Assembly (NCBI GenBank): GCA_029259835.1
Contig: JAJDEL010000460.1
Coordinates: 1 to 13,318 of the forward strand
Source of the DNA: Planctomicrobium sp.
GTDB taxonomy: Bacteria > Planctomycetota > Planctomycetia > Planctomycetales > Planctomycetaceae
Direction: 5' to 3'
Length of the DNA stretch: 13,318 bases
The notes under the pieces are model-generated. The model was given only the letters and a program-made list of their open reading frames with translations. It was not told the DNA's origin and did not search any database. Positions 1 to 6,435 of this stretch are shown here, in pieces (positions within the stretch are counted from its first letter, which is position 1; each line of letters opens with the position of its first letter). Both the position numbers and the translations under genes were made by a program.

Positions 1-477
1 GAGGAAGTTTCGGAGGAAGGAGAAGTCACTTTTCGTGATTAACACAAACGCTGTCAGTCCACCAAAGATCATTAGTGTGAACACCGCAGCCTGTGTGATG
101 ATGTCGCCACCACCCGGTCGTGTTTGAATTATCCAGAGTAAGGGGGCAAAAAAGATTGCCTCGGCGAACGCGTAAAACCCAAGACCTGCATATTGCAATC
201 CCGGGTTCGCTCCTGTGGCAGCCATTCTGTGAGCAGCAGTACTGGCAACCATAAAACCAATAAAGAAAATCCAAAACCTACCAAAGAACACACTTGCCAG
301 TGGCTCTACGATTGATGGTGTGTTGACCATGATCGCTGCGAGCGTCACGAAGACCGCAACCGCACCAGCAACATGAATGTAAACCCGTCGGATAAACGCC
401 ACGCGTTCTGACAGTTCCGCATCAGCAACGAACAAATCGCGTTGTCCGTAAACATCGTAATCTACTGGATGATTCAT
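1..477 (-). CDS. Bax inhibitor-1 (BI-1/YccA, UPF0005) family membrane protein, partial
   Basis: The reading frame is open from an ATG at 477 to the left edge and gives 159 N-terminal residues. The rest of the gene lies outside the window. A soluble N-terminus of about 30 residues is followed by four hydrophobic segments at roughly 32-52, 58-80, 94-115 and 124-145. The stretch with LQYAGLGFYAFAEAIFFAPLL, then TQAAVFTLMIFGGLTAFV and a final DFSFLRNFL, matches what I know of bacterial Bax-inhibitor-1/TMBIM proteins: multi-helix inner membrane proteins linked in some members to calcium leak or membrane protease control. The start is supported by GAGG seven bases upstream. It follows the NYN nuclease gene on the same strand after 82 bases, so the two may be co-transcribed. 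The family call rests on recalled motifs only. The physiological role is not known from this sequence. Confidence 0.85.
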   Translation of the reverse strand, partial: MNHPVDYDVYGQRDLFVADAELSERVAFIRRVYIHVAGAVAVFVTLAAIMVNTPSIVEPLASVFFGRFWIFFIGFMVASTAAHRMAATGANPGLQYAGLGFYAFAEAIFFAPLLWIIQTRPGGGDIITQAAVFTLMIFGGLTAFVLITKSDFSFLRNFL

Positions 478-559
478 GTGACCGCCTCGGTATTGGTTTT
501 GAAAACTTGCCCGAATTGTTTTGGGCTGTGTGTGAACGATGTGTTGCGGGAATTGTAAG

Positions 560-1279
560 CTATTCTCCTTCCTGATCTAGTTCTGCAATCCGATTTTCCC
601 AGAAATCGACATCTAACTCAGGATCATTTTCATTGGAATCGGATTTTTCCTCTTCAATATCTGGGGCTGATGCCTCACTCGCAGGCGTTTTCGGAGTTGC
701 AGGAGTTTTCTCGCGTTGAGTTTTCTCAACACGCTTCATTTCCCGCTGAACATCCGATTCAATCTCGTTGATGTCAATATCGCCGAATTCCTGAAACCAT
801 TCTTCTGCATTTTCAGGCACGGCTCTGCCATCGGTTTTGGAGCTTTCGGCCGCAGTCCCATCGCGTTGTTCTCTCGCAAATCGTTGCAACTGTTCCACAA
901 ATTCTTCGGAATCAATCGCATGTGCCCGCCTAACACGAGCAGCCTTATGAAGACGATGATCGCTCGACACGACAATCAACTGCTTTGGAGCCGAATGTTC
1001 GGAGATAAAGTCTTCAATTTCATCATCCGCTTCACGATTCGGCGGCGAAAAGAAAACCAACATCCCATGAAACTGAAATTCGGCACTGACCGGACGGTCA
1101 GAACTGTGACCATCGAAAACAATCGTTGTTCGTAACCGTTGTTCCGGGGTGAGACCATGGCGGATCAGTTGCAGCAGCCGCTGCCGCGCCCGTTCCATGT
1201 CGCCAGGACCATAACGCTGACGAGCCAGACCGGCGGCGTGCATCAAGTTATAGCCATCAATAACGAAATCAAATCGCAT
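560..1279 (-). CDS. NYN-domain endoribonuclease, YacP/Rae1-like (DUF901)
   Basis: This 239-residue protein begins MRFDFVIDGYN, the usual opening of the YacP/DUF901 branch of NYN (PIN-like) nucleases. Candidate metal-binding acidic residues are D8 (in IDGYN), D56 (VFDGHSSD), D85/D86 (EADDEIEDF) and D107 (VSSDHRL), spaced as expected for a PIN-like fold. In Bacillus subtilis the relative Rae1 cuts mRNA inside the translating ribosome. Applying that role here is inference. The nuclease domain ends near residue 135. It is followed by about 100 charged, Pro/Ala/Glu-rich residues ending in a DVDFWENRIAEL segment, so this protein is longer than the roughly 170 residues of Rae1. The open frame continues upstream to 1492, but the family start is clearly the ATG at 1279; the ribosome site there is weak (AGAAGA). 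The gene is divergent from the RimB-like gene, with 112 bases between them. Confidence 0.85.
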   Translation of the reverse strand: MRFDFVIDGYNLMHAAGLARQRYGPGDMERARQRLLQLIRHGLTPEQRLRTTIVFDGHSSDRPVSAEFQFHGMLVFFSPPNREADDEIEDFISEHSAPKQLIVVSSDHRLHKAARVRRAHAIDSEEFVEQLQRFAREQRDGTAAESSKTDGRAVPENAEEWFQEFGDIDINEIESDVQREMKRVEKTQREKTPATPKTPASEASAPDIEEEKSDSNENDPELDVDFWENRIAELDQEGE

Positions 1280-1337
1280 ACGATCTTCTACGATTGCCTG
1301 TGCTTGTTTGATCCACCTCAAAAAACTTACACTGCGG

Positions 1338-1364
1338 AGTATAACGCATTTGACCCTGTCAGGG
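1338..1364. promoter_or_regulatory. Divergent promoter region with an 11-bp palindrome
   Basis: The 112 bases between the divergent nuclease and RimB-like genes should hold both promoters. On the minus strand TATACT (1338-1343) is a good -10 candidate for the nuclease gene, but no convincing -35 lies 16-18 bases upstream. On the plus strand TATAAC (1340-1345) overlaps it. The interrupted palindrome CCCTGTCAGGG (1354-1364) lies next to both and could be an operator or chance. The assignment is weak and rests on sequence words only. Confidence 0.25.
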
Positions 1365-1391
1365 ACGACCAATCGACCACACAGGAACATC

Positions 1392-1856
1392 ATGAAGAAG
1401 AAACGTAAAGTGATCGGATGGCGGGAATGGGTCGGGCTGCCGGAACTTGGGATCGATGCGATCAAAGCCAAAATCGATACCGGCGCGACCACGTCATCGC
1501 TTCATGCTCTCGATATTGAAACATTCCAGCGCGATGGTCAGGATTTCGCGCGGTTTCAAATTCATCCATTCCAAAAGAACACGAAGATCACCATTCAGAC
1601 AGAAGCACCGCTCATTGAATACCGCACTGTGAGAAGTTCCAACGGGCAGGAAAGCTCACGACCGGTCATCCTGACGAAGATTGTACTGTTTGACGAAATT
1701 TGGCCGATTGAGTTAACACTTGCGAATCGCGATCAGATGGGTTTGCGGATGTTGCTCGGTCGCCGTGCAATTCGAAAGCGATTCCTGGTTGACCCCGGCT
1801 CCTCATATCGCGACAGTGCCCGCGTTCCGAATGATCCACAATCAGGCAGCGACTAA
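1392..1856 (+). CDS. RimB-like protease (RimK-associated 'ATP-dependent zinc protease', DUF785)
   Basis: This 154-residue protein begins MKKKRKVIGWREWVGLPELGI and carries DTGA at residues 29-32, followed by TTSSLHA, later RPVI at 90-93, and LLGR at 121-124. This is the small family annotated as RimK-associated zinc protease (Pfam Zn_protease). The DTGA plus late LLGR pattern is that of a retropepsin-like aspartic protease fold. From memory, Pseudomonas RimB has been described as such a protease that trims glutamates added by RimK to ribosomal protein S6; I infer the same role here. The start was chosen because the family begins near the WREWV segment and GGAAC lies just upstream. The frame is open further upstream without family similarity. 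The next plus-strand gene is rimK, which supports the call, but an unusual 427-base hairpin-rich gap lies between them. Confidence 0.85.
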   Translation: MKKKRKVIGWREWVGLPELGIDAIKAKIDTGATTSSLHALDIETFQRDGQDFARFQIHPFQKNTKITIQTEAPLIEYRTVRSSNGQESSRPVILTKIVLFDEIWPIELTLANRDQMGLRMLLGRRAIRKRFLVDPGSSYRDSARVPNDPQSGSD

Positions 1857-1939
1857 AAATTGCTGCTGCCCGCCTCAACCCTAAGTGTTTTTATGTAAAA
1901 TGAGATTCATCCTTTACTCTACCGTTGATTTGCGAGTAA

Positions 1940-2171
1940 GCCCGAAGGGCTGTCCCTATGTGTCAGCCCAAGGCAGAACGAAGTGCCGCCCTGGGGAAAG
2001 AATGGGCATCTCAGACCGAGTCCCAACGGGACGGCTCTAAAAATGGAACCTTGTTTCTCTTGCCGTAGGGCCACCCCGTTCGGGTTGAATTCGCCTGTTT
2101 TAACCGTTTCTCAAGGCTGTCGCCTTGGGCTGACATAGTATTGGCCCGTCGGGTCGATTGACTTTCGTCAA
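1940..2171. repeat. Hairpin-array element between rimB and rimK
   Basis: The 427-base gap 1857-2283 has no credible gene. Its core is a chain of short inverted repeats, each with a different sequence: GCCC/GGGC (1940-1950), GGCA/TGCC (1972-1987), GTCCC/GGGAC (2020-2032), ACCC/GGGT (2073-2085), CAAGGC/GCCTTG (2112-2127), GGCCC/GGGTC with one G-T pair (2143-2155) and TTGAC/GTCAA (2158-2171). In addition TGTCAGCCCAAGGC (1961-1974) is the exact reverse complement of GCCTTGGGCTGACA (2122-2135), a 14-bp long-range pairing that encloses the middle of the element. GCCTTG at 2122-2127 can join either the local hairpin or the long pairing, not both. No second copy is present in the window, so calling it a dispersed repeat is inference. 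Confidence 0.6.
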
Positions 2172-2283
2172 CTTGTGTATCAACGAAAAACTGTATCTCT
2201 CTCGCCAGGGGAAGGGGCATGTGTTGCCGTGAGACGAGTGTGATTCAATTTTTTAAACACGTTTTAAGTAACAAATCAACTTC

Positions 2284-3189
2284 ATGAAAATCGTCATCCT
2301 GTCGCGAAATGCGGCTTTGTATTCGACCGCCAAACTTCAACAGGCTGCGGAAAAACGCGGTCACGAAGTGGTGATCATTGATTATCTGCGTTGCTTTATG
2401 AATATCGCCTCGCGTCGTCCCAGGATCATGTTTGCCGGGGAGGAAATCAAAGATGTCGACGCCGTGATCCCTCGCATCGGAGCCTCGCAAACATTCTACG
2501 GAACTGCCGTTGTCCGTCAGTTTGAAATAATGGGTGTTTTTTGCGCGAATGAATCGCAGGCGATTACGCGATCCAGAGACAAGCTTCACTGCCTGCAAAT
2601 CCTCTCTCGTGATGGGATTGGTCTTCCGGTCTCCGGCATCGCACATTCTACGAAAGATATCGACGGCCTGATCGACAGTGTCGGCGGCGCTCCGCTCGTC
2701 GTGAAACTTGTTGAAGGAGCACAAGGCAAGGGAGTTATTCTTGCAGAGACAAGGAAAGCTGCCGAAGCGGTGATTGAAGCGTTTCGCGGACTGGATGCGA
2801 ACATTCTCGTTCAGGAATTCATCAAAGAAGCCGAAGGCAGCGACGTTCGCTGTGTTGTTGTCGATGGAGAAGTCGTCGCATCAATGATCCGCACCTCTCC
2901 CGAAGGTGATTTTCGTTCAAACGTTCACCGTGGTGGCATCGCAAAGAAGGTTGAAATCACATCCGACGAACGTGAGACCGCGATTCAGGCTGCTGAGTCA
3001 ATGGGACTGAAAATTGCCGGTATTGATATCCTGCGGTCCGCCCACGGTCCAGCCGTTATGGAGGTCAACTCTTCCCCCGGTCTGGAAGGAATCGAAATGT
3101 CCACCGGCATTGATGTCAGTGAGAAGATCATCAAATACCTCGAACTGCGAGCAGGTTCTCATCAGAATCAGGATACGATCAAAGGGTGA
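2284..3189 (+). CDS. rimK: Ribosomal protein S6--L-glutamate ligase RimK
   Basis: This 301-residue ATP-grasp enzyme closely follows the E. coli RimK sequence as I remember it. The N-terminus is [14 protein letters not shown], then [21 protein letters not shown] (61-81), RDKL (98-101) and [18 protein letters not shown] (134-151). K141 and the glycine-rich loop bind ATP, D248 (GIDIL) and E260/N262 ([11 protein letters not shown]) bind metal, and the RSNVHRGG segment (211-218) follows GDF. RimK adds glutamates to the C-terminus of ribosomal protein S6. Its length is normal for the family and no key residue is missing. The ATG at 2284 is the family start; the ribosome site upstream is poor (AAGTAACA). 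An upstream RimB-like gene on the same strand is the expected partner. Whether transcription crosses the hairpin array between them cannot be seen. Confidence 0.95.
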   Translation: MKIVILSRNAALYSTAKLQQAAEKRGHEVVIIDYLRCFMNIASRRPRIMFAGEEIKDVDAVIPRIGASQTFYGTAVVRQFEIMGVFCANESQAITRSRDKLHCLQILSRDGIGLPVSGIAHSTKDIDGLIDSVGGAPLVVKLVEGAQGKGVILAETRKAAEAVIEAFRGLDANILVQEFIKEAEGSDVRCVVVDGEVVASMIRTSPEGDFRSNVHRGGIAKKVEITSDERETAIQAAESMGLKIAGIDILRSAHGPAVMEVNSSPGLEGIEMSTGIDVSEKIIKYLELRAGSHQNQDTIKG

Positions 3190-3285
3190 GAAATGCAGTC
3201 GAACAACAAAGTGGAAAATCGACAATCAATCGCTTCACGGCAGGGTCATCTCGAGATCACTTTTGCATCTTTTTCCGTCTTGAGT

Positions 3286-3315
3286 TTGAAGTATTGAACC
3301 CCCGTTCGTTACAAT
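3286..3315 (+). promoter_or_regulatory. Candidate sigma-70-type promoter of the FHA gene
   Basis: TTGAAG (3286-3291) and TACAAT (3310-3315) are separated by 18 bases, a good match to a -35/-10 pair. The -10 overlaps an in-frame ATG at 3314. If the promoter is real, that ATG cannot be on the transcript and translation must begin at 3392. Consensus matching only. Confidence 0.45.
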
Positions 3316-3391
3316 GAATTGTGTTCGCATCTCGGCACAGGGCACGATTGCCAATTCAATCCTAATTTCAGACATTGGACGGAACAATCAA

Positions 3392-3817
3392 ATGAACGAA
3401 CCACCTGAGTTTCCAGAACTACCTTTGATTGTGCTCTCAATACACAGCCCCAAAACTGGTGAGCAGAAAATCGAAATCGCAGCAGGCAAGAGTGTTGTCT
3501 TCGGTCGCGACGCATCATCTGACCATGCTGTCAATGATCTCCAAATGTCGCGCAGTCATTTCCGCATTGTCAGCACGGACCGTTCTTGGATGTTGCATGA
3601 TCTAGCCAGCAGTAACGGAACACAGCTTAACGGCAAAAATGTGACGGAAAGCGAGATTAGCGATGGCAACATCATTCTAGCTGGCGAGACACAATTTCAT
3701 GTCAGTTTTTCGAAATCGTCTCCCGACGACTCAAGCGATGGCAATTCTGAAGGTTGGCAATTCGGTGAAACGCTCGACAATCTCACAGTCCCCGATGACG
3801 AAGATCATAAACTTTGA
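3392..3817 (+). CDS. FHA-domain protein
   Basis: This 141-residue protein consists almost entirely of one forkhead-associated domain, a phosphothreonine-binding module. The signature is complete: GRD (38-40), SRSH (53-56, with the conserved Ser and His) and SSNGTQLNGK (73-82), flanked by beta-rich sequence. The last 30 residues are acidic and probably disordered. There is no membrane segment or second domain, so it likely acts as an adaptor for a Ser/Thr-kinase pathway; planctomycetes have many such kinases, but none is in the window. The start at 3392 is preferred over the in-frame ATG at 3314. GGACGGA precedes 3392, the upstream residues do not look like FHA sequence, and a candidate -10 box covers 3314. 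It converges on the DUF1559 array with 150 bases between, in which I see no clear terminator. Confidence 0.85.
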   Translation: MNEPPEFPELPLIVLSIHSPKTGEQKIEIAAGKSVVFGRDASSDHAVNDLQMSRSHFRIVSTDRSWMLHDLASSNGTQLNGKNVTESEISDGNIILAGETQFHVSFSKSSPDDSSDGNSEGWQFGETLDNLTVPDDEDHKL

Positions 3818-3967
3818 TGAGAGTCAATAAAGCCTGCGAGTTTGCCGCATCTGGTCATGTGCATTTTCAACCGATAGGTCGAATCTTTATCTCTAACTGA
3901 CGTGACCACCTGCGAACTCCATGAGTGCGAATTGATCTCATCACCCAGTGTCTCGTCAACATGGTTG

Positions 3968-4711
3968 TCAGTAATCACTGCCCGAGACCGTCTCTCCGCC
4001 AGTTGCCGTGCAGAGTTTCTTGAGGACTTCTGGATCGATTGATTCGGGAAGGTATCGTGCGCTGCCGTCGCCGAACACTACGTTGGCTCCTCCTTCATGA
4101 TACGAAGAGAGCAACCCACCTGATTGTCCTTTCGCTTTTTCCGGTAAGTTGATTCCGATTTGCATCGAGTCCAGGTCCACATCGCGAGGCTCACTCCACG
4201 CAATATTCTGCCCGCAGGCTTCGACGATCATCAGCGTTTGTGAAAGGCCATCTCCGCCGGAAATCACGCTGAGATTCAATGACTTCTTTTTTCCCCACAT
4301 CGCGTTGGCGCCGGTGATTGCTGCGTAGCCGGTTAACCCAAAGCCTTCGGAGGTGGTAGAAGATGGGGCTGATAGACATTCATAGACCTCGATCAGAGTC
4401 TCGGCGATCTCGTGATTGGGTCCTTCATTCCAGGGCTGGTCAAATTGATATCCGTCATGTAAAGATTGCTGTTCGAGATACGGCAGAAGTTTCACACGCC
4501 AACTATGTGGCGGCTCACCCGTTTCGGTCGCAGGGATATCTCCTTCATGTTCTGTTGTGTAAAAATGAATTGCCATGCCAACATTCCGCATGTTGTTCAG
4601 GCACTGCATTTGACGTGTGTTGCGTCCTCCTATCCGAGGTCGTGATAACAGGGAAAACATCACGAGTAACGACAGGGAAACCAATGGAAACAATATCCAG
4701 AACTTTTTCAT
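3968..4711 (-). CDS. DUF1559 / H-X9-DG domain protein, short form (paralogue 1)
   Basis: This 247-residue protein has one N-terminal hydrophobic helix (about residues 4-22, starting MKKFWILFPLV) and an extracytoplasmic DUF1559 domain. Family landmarks are QCLNNMRNVGMAIHFY, PPHSWRVKLLPYLEQ, the family core IVEACGQNIAWSEPRDVDLD, and the H-X9-DG motif with H205 and D215-G216, followed by SARYLPESIDPEVL. Most family members carry a type IV prepilin leader (GFTLxE); none is visible here. The usual CPSD after the middle strand is degraded to CLSAP. The start at 4711 was chosen by alignment with paralogue 2, whose corresponding upstream frame is blocked by TAA. An alternative ATG at 4765 would add 18 residues and overlap the stop of paralogue 2 as TGATG, a possible translational coupling. 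The specific function is unknown. Confidence 0.85.
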   Translation of the reverse strand: MKKFWILFPLVSLSLLVMFSLLSRPRIGGRNTRQMQCLNNMRNVGMAIHFYTTEHEGDIPATETGEPPHSWRVKLLPYLEQQSLHDGYQFDQPWNEGPNHEIAETLIEVYECLSAPSSTTSEGFGLTGYAAITGANAMWGKKKSLNLSVISGGDGLSQTLMIVEACGQNIAWSEPRDVDLDSMQIGINLPEKAKGQSGGLLSSYHEGGANVVFGDGSARYLPESIDPEVLKKLCTATGGETVSGSDY

Positions 4712-4722
4712 TGATCTACCAT
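4708..4722 (-). other. Conserved four-codon leader ORF overlapping the start of paralogue 1
   Basis: ATG GTA GAT CAA TGA (M-V-D-Q-stop) ends in an ATGA overlap with the ATG at 4711. The same arrangement precedes paralogue 2 (M-A-D-Q-stop). No ribosome site is visible ahead of it, so translation is doubtful. The pair could simply be conserved because the duplicated segment includes the upstream bases. Confidence 0.2.
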
Positions 4723-4764
4723 TGGAAAGTGAACATGCAATCGAAAGTGAATCGCGTTTAATCA

Positions 4765-5505
4765 TCAGTAATCTGAACCGGTTAACATTTCTCCACCGGT
4801 TGCTGTGCAGAGTTTTTTGAGAATTTCTGGATCGATTGATTCGGGAAGGTATCGTGCGCTGCCGTCGCCGAAGACGACGTTCGCTCCGCTTTGATGATAC
4901 GAGGAGAGCAAACTATTGGGCTGCCCGGATTTCTGATTTGGCAGGTTAATCCCCACTCGCATGGAGTCCAGATCCACATCGCGCGGCTCACTCCACGCAA
5001 TATTCTGCCCGCAGGCTTCGACGATCATCAGCGTTTGTGAAAGGCCATCTCCACCCGAAATCACGCTGAGTTGCTGAGAGTTCTTCTTCCTCCACATTGC
5101 GTTGGTACCGGTAATTGTAGCGTACGCTGTCAATGCGTAGCCTTCTGATGTCGTAGAAACTGGAGCATCTGGGCATTGATAGACTTGGAGCTGAGACTTG
5201 GTGATCTCGCGATTTTCCCCAACGTTCCAAAATTCAGTATCGTCGTATCTTTGGCGGAGCGCTGATTGTTCAAGGTAGGGAAGAAGATCCACACGCCAAC
5301 TATGTGGTGGATGACCTCCTTCGGTCGCAGGAATGTCTCCCCGGTGATCTGTAGCGTAAATTTGAATCGCCACTCCGGCATTCCGCATGTTGTTTAGGCA
5401 TTTTGGCCTGCTTCCAATTCTTGCTTGTTGTGTGCCTGGCATGAAAAGCCATACCAGTAGCAAAAGGGCAACAACGAATTGAACGAAGAACCAAATTTTT
5501 TTCAT
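4765..5505 (-). CDS. DUF1559 / H-X9-DG domain protein, short form (paralogue 2)
   Basis: This 246-residue protein is nearly the same length as paralogue 1, with which it shares most residues. Its single N-terminal helix is at about 4-22 (MKKIWFFVQFVVALLLLVWLF). The domain follows: [59 protein letters not shown], and H-X9-DG with H204 and D214-G215. It has no prepilin leader. Its stop lies 53 bases before the start of paralogue 1, so the two are probably one transcript. At DNA level the pair shares an exact 68-base match (4985-5052 against 4188-4255) and a similar block just before the start codon, which indicates recent duplication or gene conversion. A palindromic element (5541-5743) lies 35 bases upstream and separates the gene from the transposase. 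Confidence 0.87.
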   Translation of the reverse strand: MKKIWFFVQFVVALLLLVWLFMPGTQQARIGSRPKCLNNMRNAGVAIQIYATDHRGDIPATEGGHPPHSWRVDLLPYLEQSALRQRYDDTEFWNVGENREITKSQLQVYQCPDAPVSTTSEGYALTAYATITGTNAMWRKKNSQQLSVISGGDGLSQTLMIVEACGQNIAWSEPRDVDLDSMRVGINLPNQKSGQPNSLLSSYHQSGANVVFGDGSARYLPESIDPEILKKLCTATGGEMLTGSDY

Positions 5506-5516
5506 TGGTCTGCCAT
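5502..5516 (-). other. Conserved four-codon leader ORF overlapping the start of paralogue 2
   Basis: ATG GCA GAC CAA TGA (M-A-D-Q-stop) overlaps the gene start as ATGA, as it does before paralogue 1. An in-frame open stretch continues upstream through the palindromic element, so the short ORF may also be the tail of a spurious reading frame. Confidence 0.2.
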
Positions 5517-5540
5517 TGGAAAGTTAAATTGTAAGGGACA

Positions 5541-5743
5541 GGGTGGCTGGGGCGCTCTTGAGACTGTGCTGTAAGTGATACGTTTTCTTGTGTGAACGAG
5601 TGGGGATGATATTGATTCGTTGCAGCCCCAGACGTAGGTGGTGACTGCAACTTCTGGGGCTAAGACTGTCACTTTTGACTTGACTCTGAGACTGCGTCGG
5701 GTGTTCAATTTTCATACACGATTTCACTCGGCCCCAGCCACCC
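5541..5743. repeat. Composite palindromic element, copy A (REP/BIME-like)
   Basis: A 203-bp element is bounded by the perfect 13-bp inverted repeat GGGTGGCTGGGGC (5541-5553) and GCCCCAGCCACCC (5731-5743). Inside, AGCCCCAGA (5624-5632) and TCTGGGGCT (5653-5661) form a second 9-bp inverted repeat around a 20-base loop. All four boxes share the GGGGC/GCCCC core in alternating orientation. The sequence between boxes is also shared with copies B and C, including a GTTTTCT word after box 1 and a CTCTG...CTGCGT stretch between boxes 3 and 4. It lies between the starts-side of DUF1559 paralogue 2 and the transposase. Confidence 0.85.
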
Positions 5744-5769
5744 AGTATGTAGAAGTCACCATGTTCAAT

Positions 5770-5825
5770 GGGTGGCTGGGGCGCTATGACGCTGTCCTCT
5801 TGAAGTCGAAGTTCATAGCCCCAGA
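5770..5825. repeat. Half copy D of the palindromic element, overlapping the transposase 3' end
   Basis: GGGTGGCTGGGGCGCT (5770-5785) is identical to the first 16 bases of copies A and B. It is followed 31 bases later by AGCCCCAGA (5817-5825), the box-2 sequence; boxes 3 and 4 are missing. Here the two boxes form a tighter imperfect hairpin: TGGGG-CG-CTATGA pairs with TCATAGCCCCA, leaving a two-base bulge, the shape typical of REP sequences. The stop codon and last codons of the transposase gene (GLGL-stop) are inside this hairpin. Confidence 0.75.
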
Positions 5826-6406
5826 CCAGTATCGACAAGCCATTCAGGTGGAATCGAATCAGGCATGAGAGGCACAATGCTTTGATCAACGTACCAGGCT
5901 GCGCTCGACCACTTCCACTCGCTCGCCCTTGTCACCAATTGTGGACGACATGGGTTCTCGTGAACGTAATCAATCATCTTCAATAGTGTTGATCCTTCCG
6001 TGATGTTCCGGTCATATCCACCACCTGATTGCCAGAACAGATATTCCTTCCTCGTTCCTCGTTGACGCTCGATTCGAGGAAGCCATTCGGGAGCATTCTC
6101 TTTGAGCCAGGCGATTGCTTTTCTGGCCACTGGTTCCTTGATCAAACGACGGACGGCTGAAATGTCATAGTGAGACTGACGAGGATGTATGATTAAATGG
6201 ACATGGTCAGGCATGAACACCCATGCCCAAAGATCAAATTCCAGTTTGATTCGCGCATTCTCAATTGACGCCACCAACCATTGGCAAGTTCGTTCGCGTT
6301 CCAAAAATGGAAAACGATGGTAGCACGAAAATGTCAACTCGTGCGCATGTCCTGGATCATTGATGTTCTTGCGATGAGGTTTGTTCGGGCGTCGTGCTGG
6401 GGCCAT
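5813..6406 (-). CDS. REP-associated tyrosine transposase (RAYT, Y1/HUH family)
   Basis: This 197-residue protein is a single-domain HUH enzyme related to IS200/IS605 TnpA. The metal-binding HUH motif is H68-V-H70 in MPDHVHLII. The catalytic tyrosine is Y147 in KMIDYVHENP, and the C-terminal WKWSSAAWY (164-172) is typical of REP-associated transposases. All key residues are intact and the length is normal. RAYTs are usually single-copy genes that bind and cut short palindromic REP sequences around them; consistent with this, related palindromes occur on both sides (copies A, D, B) and further off (C). The ORF ends within half copy D. Near its start, the MAPAR codons contain another GCCCCAGC word. 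The ribosome site is weak (GAAGAAA). Both flanking genes are DUF1559 paralogues, so it appears to have been inserted into the array. Confidence 0.9.
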   Translation of the reverse strand: MAPARRPNKPHRKNINDPGHAHELTFSCYHRFPFLERERTCQWLVASIENARIKLEFDLWAWVFMPDHVHLIIHPRQSHYDISAVRRLIKEPVARKAIAWLKENAPEWLPRIERQRGTRKEYLFWQSGGGYDRNITEGSTLLKMIDYVHENPCRPQLVTRASEWKWSSAAWYVDQSIVPLMPDSIPPEWLVDTGLGL

Positions 6407-6435
6407 CGCGTTTTCTTCTATCTTGGCTTTGTGAC

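Noticed and set aside
716..1135. 139-residue plus-strand ORF opposite the NYN nuclease
   Set aside because: It is a shadow frame of a well-supported minus-strand gene, with no domain of its own.
1280..1492. N-terminal extension of the NYN nuclease to 1492
   Set aside because: It would overlap the RimB-like gene and the shared promoter region. The family starts at MRFDFVIDGYN (1279).
2011..2220. 69-residue minus-strand ORF in the rimB-rimK gap
   Set aside because: It runs through the hairpin array, has no recognisable domain or ribosome site, and the inverted repeats account for its odd composition.
3852..3908. TGGTCA/TGACCA inverted repeat between the convergent FHA and DUF1559 genes as a terminator
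   Set aside because: The stem is 6 bp with a loop of about 45 bases and no T-run, which is too weak to call.
5502..5708. Minus-strand ORF across palindromic copy A, similar to the ORF at 6473-6673 across copy B (shared KSKVT-APE words)
   Set aside because: The similarity follows from the DNA repeat itself. The equivalent frame in copy C meets a stop, the ORFs start and end at unrelated places, and the inverted repeats explain the conservation.
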